Source: Luteithermobacter gelatinilyticus
GTDB lineage: Bacteria > Pseudomonadota > Alphaproteobacteria > Sphingomonadales > Emcibacteraceae
Length of the DNA: 64,000 nt
Reading direction: 5' to 3'
NCBI RefSeq assembly: GCF_005849285.1
Contig: NZ_CP040517.1
Location: 2,858,501 to 2,922,500, forward strand
Program-made: the position numbers and the translations under genes
The notes under the pieces: generated by a model
Seen by the model: the letters and a program-made list of their open reading frames with translations, nothing else
Told to the model about the DNA's origin: nothing
Databases searched by the model: none
Shown: piece by piece, positions 44,807 through 52,684 of the stretch
How the letters are laid out: each line of letters starts with the position of its first letter
Position numbering within the stretch: the first letter of the stretch is position 1

Positions 44807-45247
44807 TCAGGCTTCTGCCTTGGCCAGATCCTGATGTGCTAGCACCGACAGACGCTCCACCAGCCGGCGCCCGACATCACCGCCGCTGCCGGTGATATTA
44901 TCCCGCAGAATCAGGTCCAGCGCCCGAATATGTGCCGTGATCAGCCCCGGATGGGCTTTTGTTTCGGCTGTTTTGACACGCCGCAGATACGCGCATAAAA
45001 GGCGCCCCACATCAGTCATCAGGGGATAGTTAAAACTGCCGCCCAACCCCTTGATGTTATGGGAAAGATCATAAATCTTGTCCAAAGTGAGCTGATCCGG
45101 CACCTTTGCAGTGCCGTCAAATGGGGCCATCAGTGTCCACATATCCTGCACCTGAGTCCGGGTCCAGTCCAGATAGCTCTCGGCAAGCTGATCAATGGCC
45201 ATCGCGGCCTGAACAACAGGATCAGTGTCCTCCCCGGATGTGGTCAT
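44807..45247 (-). CDS. Hpt-domain protein
   Basis: 146 aa, helical. IYDLSHNIKGLGGSFNYPL holds the Hpt signature with the phosphorylatable histidine at about residue 63. It lacks kinase and receiver domains. It converges on the degenerate HD-GYP gene with a 39-bp gap. This is the second orphan Hpt protein in the window (the other is at 4576). Partner unknown. Confidence 0.75.
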   Translation of the reverse strand: MTTSGEDTDPVVQAAMAIDQLAESYLDWTRTQVQDMWTLMAPFDGTAKVPDQLTLDKIYDLSHNIKGLGGSFNYPLMTDVGRLLCAYLRRVKTAETKAHPGLITAHIRALDLILRDNITGSGGDVGRRLVERLSVLAHQDLAKAEA

Positions 45248-45343
45248 TTACTGCCCTTTCTCCTGACCAATCTCTTGATCAATTCGGCCCAAAATCACCG
45301 CTCATACGCCTTATTTATATTTATCTTGGGCCCGATAAAAAAC

Positions 45344-45382
45344 GAGAGTGAATTGTGAATAGCTTGGCTCAATTCATTCTAG
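45344..45382. repeat. TAGAGTGAATTG palindromic repeat, fused to a MITE
   Basis: GAGAGTGAATTGTG ... CAATTCATTCTAG is a solo palindrome whose last TAG is the first TAG of the MITE beginning at 45380; the two elements share their junction. Confidence 0.85.
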
Positions 45383-45654
45383 AGTGAATTGTGAATAGGT
45401 TGGCTCAATTCTGTTGGCGGATTGTGGCCCGCCTCACGCGGAAGACGGCGCCGGGCGATGCGGAGCATCGGGCCAGGCGTCTGACAACGTGAGCGGCCCC
45501 AAGCCGCCAACCCGAAGGGCCGGGCCGGGCCGGTTTGGCCCAGTTCCTGCGGGATTTGGCTGGGCCGTACCGCCAGTATGGCCTGCGCCAAACCCCTGGC
45601 TCCTGAACCAGACCTGACCGGCAGAATGGGTCAACCTATTCACAATTCACTCTA
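45380..45654. mobile_element. 275-bp MITE with 33-34 bp terminal inverted repeats
   Basis: The left end (45380-45413) starts TAGAGTGAATTGTGAATAGG and the right end (45622-45654) is its inverse with three or so mismatches. The interior of about 210 bp is GC-rich, has hairpins such as GATGC-GGA-GCATC and no plausible gene. It is a non-autonomous element; the 38-bp solo palindromes look like end-to-end deletion products. No transposase with such ends occurs in the window. A truncated second copy is at 53225-53291. Confidence 0.8.
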
Positions 45655-45682
45655 ATATACTATATTCCCGGCCGGCGCACCG

Positions 45683-45712
45683 AAAAAAACGCCTTGCCAT
45701 AAAGGCAAGGCG
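45683..45712 (-). terminator. Rho-independent terminator, minus strand
   Basis: CGCCTTGCC-TTTAT-GGCAAGGCG followed by seven T on the minus strand, about 95 bp beyond the small membrane protein gene. A further perfect inverted repeat AGTACTT/AAGTACT lies at 45722-45745. Confidence 0.8.
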
Positions 45713-45777
45713 CTAAAGTAAAGTACTTATCAGGGCTTAAGTACTCAGGGTATATCGAGCTGGAAAAGAAACGCCGG

Positions 45778-45798
45778 AAAAAAAACCGCTGCATGCGG
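45778..45798 (-). terminator. Terminator close to the small membrane protein gene
   Basis: CCGC-ATGCA-GCGG followed by eight T on the minus strand, 8 nt after the stop codon. The stem is short, but the T-run is strong. Confidence 0.65.
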
Positions 45799-45806
45799 CA
45801 AGGGCG

Positions 45807-46016
45807 TTATTCCTGATGTCTGGCTTCCCAGTCCTTGACGACTTCTTCGCGTCTTTTCAGAATGCCGGTAACGACATGAATGCAAAGACCGCCGACAAAA
45901 ACCGTTACGATCATAAATACTGCGGGCAACAGCAGGTCAGGACCTGCAAATTTGATGCTCCCCAGCAGAATCAGGGACAGCAAAATTCCACTTATAATCG
46001 TAATCTTGTTCGCCAT
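45807..46016 (-). CDS. Small two-helix membrane protein with Crp/Fnr-type control region
   Basis: 69 aa. Two membrane segments (ITIISGILLSLILLGSI and LLLPAVFMIVTVFVGGLCIHVVTG, quoted in part: FMIVTVFVGGLCIHVV), then a charged tail (KRREEVVKDWEARHQE). Ribosome site AGAGATT before ATG. I do not recognise the family. Upstream lie a perfect Crp-type palindrome and an Fnr/FixK-type box side by side, so expression probably responds to oxygen or redox state or to cyclic nucleotide. It forms a single-gene unit with its own terminators. Confidence 0.7.
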   Translation of the reverse strand: MANKITIISGILLSLILLGSIKFAGPDLLLPAVFMIVTVFVGGLCIHVVTGILKRREEVVKDWEARHQE

Positions 46017-46053
46017 AATCTCTTTTCCTGTACCGAGTCTTAAGTTACAGCCC

Positions 46054-46069
46054 TGTGAAACCTTTCACA
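46054..46069 (-). promoter_or_regulatory. Crp-type palindrome
   Basis: TGTGA-AACCTT-TCACA matches the Crp consensus TGTGA-N6-TCACA exactly and is centred about 45 bp before the ATG at 46016. Confidence 0.6.
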
Positions 46070-46083
46070 TTGACATAGGTCAA
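46070..46083 (-). promoter_or_regulatory. Fnr/FixK-type box
   Basis: TTGAC-ATAG-GTCAA fits the TTGA-N6-TCAA form of the Fnr/FixK site and abuts the Crp-type palindrome without a gap. Confidence 0.5.
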
Positions 46084-46228
46084 ATACCCCGAAGTCCGGA
46101 AAAATTCAAGCATCTAATTTTTCCTGCGGCACAGGAACCACGAAAACCCTGAGAGGCTCCCGCCTTTGCAGGCGGTCGCCTCACCGGAAACAATGCGAAA
46201 TAAATGATCCGGAATAACAGGATAGAGA

Positions 46229-46855
46229 TCAGGATTCTTCGCGGTAAAAAATATGAGTCCCCACTTTCATTGTCGGCTGCATGTGATTGGCCCAGGACGG
46301 GCTGACATAATCCGCATGATAATGGGTCGAGCGATTGGTGACATCGCGATAATTTTTCAGAAGTACCTTTTCCGCAATGCGCTGGGCCTGCCGCCAGGCG
46401 GCCATTTCATAGGGATTATCCGAGCGTCCGTCACAGGCAAAGGAAAACTGGCACAGGTGCCGCATATGTTCATTCTGAAACACCACACCACAAATGCTGT
46501 TGGGATAACGCGGACTTTCCACGCGATTCATGATGACATGGGCTACCGCCACTTGTCCCTCATAAGGTTCGCCCCGGGCCTCAAAATAAATGGCCTGGGC
46601 CAGGCATCGAAATTCCCTTCTGGACAGGCCGCTCTCAAAAAGTTGCGCCAGCCGGTCACTGTCACCCGGTGAAGCGTTCTGGCGCCCAAAAGCCCGACGA
46701 GGCTGTGCCGAGGATCCGGCCACGGCCGGCGCCGCATTTTTTTCCGGGCCGATTGAGGCCTTGCTTTCCGTTTGCAACGCCATATAAATGGCCGTCAACC
46801 CGACAAGCAGGAAAACAGGAAGCAGAGCATATATAATCGACTGAACCCTTTTCAT
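46229..46855 (-). CDS. SleB-like cell-wall hydrolase
   Basis: 208 aa from ATG 46855 after AAGGAG. An N-terminal membrane anchor (IIYALLPVFLLVGLTAIYMA), a disordered linker (residues 30-75), then the Hydrolase_2/SleB domain: RCLAQAIYFEARGEP with the catalytic Glu, VAVAHVIMNRVESPRYP, VVFQ and CQFSFACDG. Such enzymes cut peptidoglycan glycan strands. In non-spore-formers they act in wall remodelling. A 392-bp gap follows upstream (46856-47247); it holds AT-rich DNA and no recognisable gene. Confidence 0.88.
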   Translation of the reverse strand: MKRVQSIIYALLPVFLLVGLTAIYMALQTESKASIGPEKNAAPAVAGSSAQPRRAFGRQNASPGDSDRLAQLFESGLSRREFRCLAQAIYFEARGEPYEGQVAVAHVIMNRVESPRYPNSICGVVFQNEHMRHLCQFSFACDGRSDNPYEMAAWRQAQRIAEKVLLKNYRDVTNRSTHYHADYVSPSWANHMQPTMKVGTHIFYREES

Positions 46856-47247
46856 GAGCTTTCTCCTTTTGGTCCGGTCAGTACCGGACCGAATGAAGCA
46901 GGATAAGCCAAAACCCGCATTCACAGCACAAGACAGACGTCACCACCGTAACGCCAGGACCAAAACCCTGAACGGAATCCGTTCTGCAAATTTTCCTTGC
47001 AACTATGCTGTCGTGATTTCTTGCGAGTTCAGCGTTTCCTCATAAACTCCGGCTCAAGCCATCTTCCGGAATTTTCTTGCTGCTTATACGCTTCTGAATT
47101 ACTAATTTACTTTACAAGCAGACTCATTAACGCGCTCAAACTTTACTTGAGTCGCGGGGAAACTAATAAAATTTTAATGAAATGTCAATTTTTAGGCAAG
47201 GTTTTCTTAACCTTTGCCCCTCTTCAACCAGGAAACCGGTTTCGCCA

Positions 47248-47583
47248 ATGAATAAAAAATCCATAAAACTCAATGCCTTACAAAAAAGAACACTGGCCCT
47301 GTTTCAGCAACTTGCCAAACGTCCGGAAACGGGGAGTCCGGATGCCGAAACCGGAGAAGTGACCATTTCCTATCTGCCGCGGCCCCATGGCGATCATGTA
47401 CATATCGGGGATTTTGTGATCTCCAGCCGCGATGCCAGCGGTTTTTCCAATGAAAATGTCTGGCGGGCCCTGGAACGCAAAGGGCTTGCCCGGTCCGCCT
47501 ATCCGCTGCAAATTACCTTGACCCGGGCGGGACTCGACTATGACACGGGCCTTTTGGACAGTTTTGAGATTTCCGATCATTAG
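47248..47583 (+). CDS. Conserved alphaproteobacterial hypothetical protein
   Basis: 111 aa, soluble. It shows a conserved-looking core EVTISYLPRPHGDHVHIGDFVISSRDA and LERKGLARSAYPLQITLT with a histidine-rich HGDHVH motif that could bind metal (quoted in part). The ending AGLDYDTGLLD resembles family members annotated only as hypothetical. It lies 50 nt upstream of the secreted methyltransferase on the same strand and may share its transcript. ATG 47248 is chosen because upstream residues are not protein-like. Confidence 0.65.
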   Translation: MNKKSIKLNALQKRTLALFQQLAKRPETGSPDAETGEVTISYLPRPHGDHVHIGDFVISSRDASGFSNENVWRALERKGLARSAYPLQITLTRAGLDYDTGLLDSFEISDH

Positions 47584-47633
47584 GTCGTAAACCAAACCAG
47601 TCACAGACAATAAAATCACTTAAGGGGAAGATC

Positions 47634-48455
47634 ATGATTTCAGGACAGCAAAAACCGTTTATCGTTGTGTTGAGCCTTATTTTCGGACTGCTGCTTGGTG
47701 GCGGCCAAAGCACTGTCACACGGGCCATGACCCTGGAAGAGGCCATTGCCGGCGCCCACCGCAGCCCCCAGAACGTGGCCCGGGACCGCTATCGCCATCC
47801 ACTGGAAACCCTCCGCTTTTTCGGGATTGAACCCCATATGACCGTCGTGGAAATCTGGCCCGGCGGGGGTGGTTGGTACCAGGAGATCCTGGCACCTTAT
47901 CTGCGGGATCAGGGGCGCTATATTTCCGCGTCCTATAACCCCGATTCGTCCCGTGACTATTATGTGCGCTCGCTGAAAAAGGAAAAGGACCGTCTGCAAA
48001 GCCGGCCGGACCTGTACGGCAAGGTGGAAATGACAATCCTGGAGGATCCCGATCATTACGACATCGCTCCTGCGGGCTCTGCCGATATGGTGCTGTCATT
48101 CCGAAATTTCCATAACTGGATGAGCGGCGGGTATGATGAAAAAGTTTTGCGCGCCGTATACAAGGCGCTGAAACCGGGCGGTATTTTCGGTCTTGTCGAT
48201 CACCGCAGCCCGACCAAAGAGTCCAAGGGCGGTTATGTCAGTGTGGGTTATGTCAAGGAGCTGGCAGCAAAGGTAGGCTTCGAATTTGTGGCCGCCTCCG
48301 AAATTAACGCCAATCCAAAGGACACCGGCGATCATGAAAAAGGGGTGTGGACCCTGCCGCCCACCCTGGCCGGGAATCCGGTCGATCATGCGCGCATGAA
48401 AGCGATCGGGGAAAGCGACCGGTTTACGCTCAAATTCCGCAAACCGGCCCATTAG
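47634..48455 (+). CDS. Secreted SAM-dependent methyltransferase-like protein
   Basis: 273 aa. A signal peptide or anchor at 8-30 (FIVVLSLIFGLLLGGGQS) precedes a class I methyltransferase fold: the SAM-binding glycine loop VVEIWPGGGGWYQEIL, acidic strand end, and the post-motif GGIFGLVDHRSP. Related proteins are found in many proteobacteria, with no established substrate; location outside the cytoplasm is unusual because SAM is cytosolic. Its stop codon TAG is the first triplet of a palindromic repeat, and the last residues lie in a tandem duplication. Confidence 0.85.
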   Translation: MISGQQKPFIVVLSLIFGLLLGGGQSTVTRAMTLEEAIAGAHRSPQNVARDRYRHPLETLRFFGIEPHMTVVEIWPGGGGWYQEILAPYLRDQGRYISASYNPDSSRDYYVRSLKKEKDRLQSRPDLYGKVEMTILEDPDHYDIAPAGSADMVLSFRNFHNWMSGGYDEKVLRAVYKALKPGGIFGLVDHRSPTKESKGGYVSVGYVKELAAKVGFEFVAASEINANPKDTGDHEKGVWTLPPTLAGNPVDHARMKAIGESDRFTLKFRKPAH

Positions 48456-48508
48456 AGTGAATCCGGCCCATTAGAGTGAATGGTGAATAGGTTGACCCAT
48501 TCACTCTA
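48444..48508. repeat. TAGAGTGAAT palindromic repeat with 19-bp tandem duplication
   Basis: CCGGCCCATTAGAGTGAAT occurs twice (48444-48462, 48463-48481); each unit joins 9 bp of gene end to 10 bp of element. The second copy continues into a full palindrome ending CATTCACTCTA at 48508. Confidence 0.9.
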
Positions 48509-48539
48509 GGCTTCTACACGAAATTTTGACAAAAGCCTC

Positions 48540-48932
48540 TTAATGCCGCTCGTCCCCCTTGAGATCCAAAGACCACATCAGGCCCACAACCCCGCCTTTC
48601 AGATAAGGCAGGAAAGCAAGCGCCAAGATCAACGAAATCAACGGCCAGACGGTAATCTGTACCCAGGTCGGTGGCTGGAAGGCGGCTTCCACATAAACCA
48701 GTAGCGGGACCACAATATGCCCGACCAGGAAAATGGTCAGATAAGGGGGGAAGTCATCGGCGCGGATCTCCCCAATTGGCGCCTGACAACTGGGACAAGC
48801 CGGTTTCAGCTTCAGATAGCCGGCAAAAATCCTGCCGGTTCCGCATTGCGGGCAGGCTCGTCGCAGCCCCTTGGCGATGGAGGCAAACAGGGTGTCTTTG
48901 CGGCCATAGAACTTGGTGTCGGAATCGGTCAT
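48540..48932 (-). CDS. DUF983 membrane protein
   Basis: 130 aa from ATG 48932 after AAAGG. An N-terminal zinc-ribbon-like segment (RACPQCGTGRIF, PACPSCQAPIG; four Cys) is followed by two membrane helices (LTIFLVGHIVVPLLVYVE and VWPLISLILALAFLPYL). DUF983 proteins are widespread in alphaproteobacteria and have been seen near respiratory genes; the function is unknown. It lies 54 nt downstream of the dehydrogenase gene and may be in its operon. Confidence 0.9.
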   Translation of the reverse strand: MTDSDTKFYGRKDTLFASIAKGLRRACPQCGTGRIFAGYLKLKPACPSCQAPIGEIRADDFPPYLTIFLVGHIVVPLLVYVEAAFQPPTWVQITVWPLISLILALAFLPYLKGGVVGLMWSLDLKGDERH

Positions 48933-48986
48933 GAAATGCCTTTCTGTAATTTTTCGGCTGTCATAAGCGTGTTTCAATCTGTACCG

Positions 48987-49874
48987 TTATTCTTCTGTGA
49001 AACGGGGTTTTGGAAACCGGGCAATCAGGCTTGACGTGTCCCAGCGACCACCGCCCATATGCTGAATATCGGCATAAAACTGGTCCACCAGGGCTGTCAG
49101 CGGCAGCTGCGCCCCGTTGCGGCGGGCCTCATCAAGCACAATCCCCAGATCCTTGCGCATCCAGTCAACGGCAAAACCGAAATCAAATTCCCGGGCAACC
49201 ATGGTCTTGTGCCGGTTGTCCATCTGCCAGCTCTGCGCCGCCCCTTTGGAGATCACTTCCACCACCGCCTCGGGATCAAGTCCGGCCGCCTCAGCAAAAT
49301 GCAGCCCCTCAGCCAGCCCCTGGACCACCCCGGCGATACAGATCTGATTGACCATCTTCGCCAGCTGGCCGCATCCTGTGGGCCCCAGAAGTTGCTGTTT
49401 TCTGGCATAGGCGTCCATAACCGGGGCCACCAAATCGTAATAGGCCGCATCTCCCCCGACCATGATGGTCAGCGTGCCCTGCTCCGCGCCGGCCTGACCG
49501 CCAGATACGGGGGCATCCAAAAAAGCGATGCCCCGGTCCTGGGCCGCAATATCCAGATGCTGGGCCAGTCCTGCGGAGGCTGTGGTATGGTCCACAAAAA
49601 TACTGCCCGCTTTCATGCCGTAAAAGGCGCCGTCCACGCCAAGGGCAATCTCCAACACATCGTCGTCATTGCCCACGCAGGAAAAAACAATATCCGCTCC
49701 TTCCGCCGCTTCGCCCGGCGTGGGCGCGGCGCGCCCGCCATATTCCCTGACCCAGGCGTCAGCCTTGGATTTGGTGCGGTTATAGACCGTGACGTCATTT
49801 CCGGCTTTCTGCAAATGCCCGGCCATGGGATACCCCATAACCCCCAGTCCGATAAAGGCTAGTTTGCGGTTCAT
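48987..49874 (-). CDS. NAD(P)-dependent beta-hydroxyacid dehydrogenase (HIBADH family)
   Basis: 295 aa. The N-terminal Rossmann domain has FIGLGVMGYPMAGHL, followed by VYNRT (NADP-type). The substrate motif is DAPVSGGQAGAEQGTL, and the catalytic lysine sits in CGQLAKMVNQ. The C-terminal helical domain contains the KDLGIVLDEA signature. Family members act on 3-hydroxyisobutyrate, tartronate semialdehyde, succinic semialdehyde and similar; the exact substrate is not decided by sequence, and no valine-degradation genes are adjacent. Confidence 0.9.
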   Translation of the reverse strand: MNRKLAFIGLGVMGYPMAGHLQKAGNDVTVYNRTKSKADAWVREYGGRAAPTPGEAAEGADIVFSCVGNDDDVLEIALGVDGAFYGMKAGSIFVDHTTASAGLAQHLDIAAQDRGIAFLDAPVSGGQAGAEQGTLTIMVGGDAAYYDLVAPVMDAYARKQQLLGPTGCGQLAKMVNQICIAGVVQGLAEGLHFAEAAGLDPEAVVEVISKGAAQSWQMDNRHKTMVAREFDFGFAVDWMRKDLGIVLDEARRNGAQLPLTALVDQFYADIQHMGGGRWDTSSLIARFPKPRFTEE

Positions 49875-49960
49875 GATTTGATACGCCCCCTTAATTTAAT
49901 CTGTGAAAGCCCGTTTTTCCGGTGGGCCCCTTTATGCCAGACCTCCGCCCCCATGATGCC

Positions 49961-50188
49961 TTAATAATGAGGCGGTTTTTCATATAACGGCCGGCCCCCG
50001 GGCCCGTCCTCCTCAAGGCTGTCCAGTCGCCCTTCCGCCTTTTTCAGCAAAAGTCGCAGCCGGTCAATTTCCTGCCACTGACGGTTCACCATATCGCTCA
50101 AGTCCTGAATTTGCAGGTCCTGATGCGCGATACGGATTTCAAGCTCGGTCAGTTTGTCTTCTTCCGGGAATGTGGTGTTTTTTGTCAT
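49961..50188 (-). CDS. slyX: SlyX family protein
   Basis: 75 aa. A coiled-coil (LTELEIRIAHQDLQIQDLSD, RLRLLLKKAEGRLDSL) and the signature ending PPHY. SlyX is a conserved small protein of unknown function. The start is at ATG 50188 or nine nucleotides upstream at 50197. Confidence 0.85.
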   Translation of the reverse strand: MTKNTTFPEEDKLTELEIRIAHQDLQIQDLSDMVNRQWQEIDRLRLLLKKAEGRLDSLEEDGPGGRPLYEKPPHY

Positions 50189-50334
50189 ACCAGCCATATA
50201 CCACGACCGTTTCCCGGCACCAAGCCTAAAACCGCAGATCCGGAAGCTTGCGCGGGGAAGAAAAAAATTGTCTGAACGCAACTAAACCGATAAGCTGTTT
50301 ATCCTGGACGACAACAACAATATGGGGAGAGAAA

Positions 50335-52185
50335 ATGATCAAGCACCTGCTCAGCGGAACGGCCTTCATGGCCCTGACATGTTACGCCGCCACAACATAT
50401 TCTGCCGAATTTGAGAATGTCTATGTCTTCGGTGACAGCCTGTCGGACAACGGTAATGTGTTTGAACAGACCGGCAATACCACCCCGCCGCCGCCCTATT
50501 TCGAAGGTCGCTTTTCCAACGGCCCGGTATGGGCGGAAAAATTCGCCCCGGGCCTCACGCCCATTTCGATCAATCCCACGGCCACAAATCTGAACATGGC
50601 CTTTGGCGGTGCGGAATCCGGTATCGTGGATGCGGGGGGCATTCCCGGTTTCCTGGGACAGCTCGGCCTCTTGCAGCAGGCGGTGGATGGCGGGGTGGCG
50701 CCCCCAGACGGCAATGACCTGATCACCCTGTTCATTGGCGGTAATGACTATCTGGGTCTTCTGGGAACCGCGCCTGATGTGACGGCGGAAGTGGCCACCG
50801 TGCAAAACAATATCGCCACCGGCCTGGGGGGACTGTATCAGTTGGGCGCCCGGAATTTTCTGGTTTTCAACCTGCCGGATCTGGGCACCACGCCGCTGGT
50901 CAATGATGATGCCGCTCTGTCCGCCTTCGCCACCAACCTGAGCGGCGCCCATAATGCCGCTCTGCCGGAGACCATTGCCGCCTTGCAAGGCAATTTCGCT
51001 GACGCCAATTTTATTTTTTTCGATACCGAAACGCTTTTTAACTATGTACTCGACAACAGCGCCCTGTTCGGGTTCACCAATGTGACGGAAGGCTGCCTGA
51101 ACGATCCCGCCTGCGCCACCGCGGACAAAGCAACCCAGGACAGCTATGTGTTCTGGGATGACATTCATCCGACCGAAGGCATGGGCACCCTCATTGCGGC
51201 GGCAGCCAGTGAACTGGTGAATACGGACCGCCATCTTGTGGGGGTTCTGAGCCAGAGTGAGGTGGGGCTGAGCCTGGCCCGAAGCATGACCCGCCCGCTC
51301 ACCACCCGCCTTCATCAGAGCCGCAGCGGGCTTGAGCGCCGCTCCGAAGGGGATCGCGGTTTCGGTTTGTTTTTCACCGGTCAGTATATTCAGGGCGAAC
51401 GTACTCTTGAAGCCACCGCAGCACGCACCGCTTTTGAGTATAACTACAGCCTGTTCACCCTGGGGGCGGATTATCACAACGGGGAAAACCTCTTGATCGG
51501 GATTGCGGGATCCTATGCCTCGGGCGATGCCACACAGGATCTGGGCGGGGGGTTCGACCTCGACAGCTGGCAGATCGCCGGCTACGCCACCTATCTGTAT
51601 AACGCCTTTGCGCTCGAACTATATGGCGGGTATGGCTCAACGGATTATGAAAACATCCAGCGTCCCACGGCCCTGTCCCCCATTGTGGCGACCGCAGAGA
51701 CCGGCGGCGATCACACCACCATCGGCGGGCAGGCCGCCTATCGTTTTGAAGACGAATTGGGCAGCGTCGAAGCCTTCGCCGGCCTGCGCTATATCGACCT
51801 CGGCATTGACGGTTATCAGGAAACAGAGGGGGTCATCTTTAATCTGGATGTGAACCGCCAGGACGTCTCCTCCCTGGTGGGCTTGCTGGGACTGCGATTT
51901 GCCGGCACCTTCACCAGCGGCGAAATTCAGTGGGCGCCGCGGGCCAGCATTGCCTATGAACACGAATTTGACGGGGACCGCAGTCTGACCGGTCGGATTG
52001 TCAACAATACAGCCACCCCGGTTACCGTGTCCGATGACCTGCTGAAGGACCATGTGATCGCCCTTGACCTGGGCCTGGATGTGGCCGTGGGCAGTCTGGT
52101 GCTGAGCGGCGGTTATCAGGCGGAACTTGGCCTCACCGGCGGCCAGCATGAGCAGGTCGTTGGCTCTGTCAGGATGAGATTCTAG
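50335..52185 (+). CDS. GDSL esterase/lipase autotransporter (EstA-like)
   Basis: 616 aa. Signal peptide 1-23. The passenger is an SGNH/GDSL hydrolase with the nucleophile S35 in FGDSLSDNG, the block III region FIGGNDY (about 134-139) and the D275/H278 pair in WDDIHPTE. A 270-residue autotransporter barrel (about 345-616) follows, ending in the outer-membrane signature VGSVRMRF. Such proteins display an esterase on the cell surface. Ribosome site GGGGAGAG. The stop codon TAG is part of element Y copy B, which begins at 52182, so the element inserted exactly at the gene end. Confidence 0.95.
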   Translation: MIKHLLSGTAFMALTCYAATTYSAEFENVYVFGDSLSDNGNVFEQTGNTTPPPPYFEGRFSNGPVWAEKFAPGLTPISINPTATNLNMAFGGAESGIVDAGGIPGFLGQLGLLQQAVDGGVAPPDGNDLITLFIGGNDYLGLLGTAPDVTAEVATVQNNIATGLGGLYQLGARNFLVFNLPDLGTTPLVNDDAALSAFATNLSGAHNAALPETIAALQGNFADANFIFFDTETLFNYVLDNSALFGFTNVTEGCLNDPACATADKATQDSYVFWDDIHPTEGMGTLIAAAASELVNTDRHLVGVLSQSEVGLSLARSMTRPLTTRLHQSRSGLERRSEGDRGFGLFFTGQYIQGERTLEATAARTAFEYNYSLFTLGADYHNGENLLIGIAGSYASGDATQDLGGGFDLDSWQIAGYATYLYNAFALELYGGYGSTDYENIQRPTALSPIVATAETGGDHTTIGGQAAYRFEDELGSVEAFAGLRYIDLGIDGYQETEGVIFNLDVNRQDVSSLVGLLGLRFAGTFTSGEIQWAPRASIAYEHEFDGDRSLTGRIVNNTATPVTVSDDLLKDHVIALDLGLDVAVGSLVLSGGYQAELGLTGGQHEQVVGSVRMRF

Positions 52186-52259
52186 TGTGGTGAATTTGAA
52201 GTTCCTGTTATTGATTATGTCATATGACTTAGGAACTTCAAATTCAGAAACCACACTAG
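52182..52259 (-). repeat. Palindromic element Y, copy B
   Basis: Inverted relative to copy A (37670-37747), with one mismatch by eye over 78 bp. Its first CTAG gives the stop codon of the esterase gene; its last CTAG (52256-52259) is one of the two target duplications of the IS element. Confidence 0.9.
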
Positions 52260-52684
52260 GTTACCGACTCATAAAACCGCATCCATATTTTGATGGCGGC
52301 GAGTTTGACGAGGGCGAGATAGTTTTCGGCATGTTTTTCGAAGCGCGTGGCGATGGCCCGGAAGTGCTTGAGTTTGTTGAAGAAGCGCTCGACGAGGTTG
52401 CGATATCGGTAGAGGAAGGTGCTGAATGCGGGCTTGGACTTGCGATGCGCCAATGGCCTGATGCAGGCCCATCCGCCCTGATCGGCGAGCCGTTGGCGCA
52501 AGGCGTCCGAGTCGTAGGCCCGGTCGGCCAACAGGATTTGTCCTTTGCCAATGACGCCCAGCATATCCTCGGCCGCGCGCCCGTCGTGCGCCTGTCCAGG
52601 CGTCAGCTTGAGCCCGACGGGCAGTCCATTGGCGTCCACCAGGGCATGGATCTTGGTCGTCAGACCGCCTCTCGAGCGCCCCAC
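52256..52684 (-). CDS. IS5-family transposase, second frame (orfB)
   Basis: 142 aa. It holds the second and third catalytic residues: LLADRAYDSD (Asp) and RNLVERFFNKLKHFRAIATR (Glu in the Y-[2]-R-[3]-E-[6]-K signature), preceded by GRSRGGLTTKIHALVDA. It is read in the -1 frame from orfA. Its TAG stop lies in the duplicated target CTAG outside the element, so the stop is provided by the host site. Confidence 0.9.
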   Translation of the reverse strand: MGRSRGGLTTKIHALVDANGLPVGLKLTPGQAHDGRAAEDMLGVIGKGQILLADRAYDSDALRQRLADQGGWACIRPLAHRKSKPAFSTFLYRYRNLVERFFNKLKHFRAIATRFEKHAENYLALVKLAAIKIWMRFYESVT

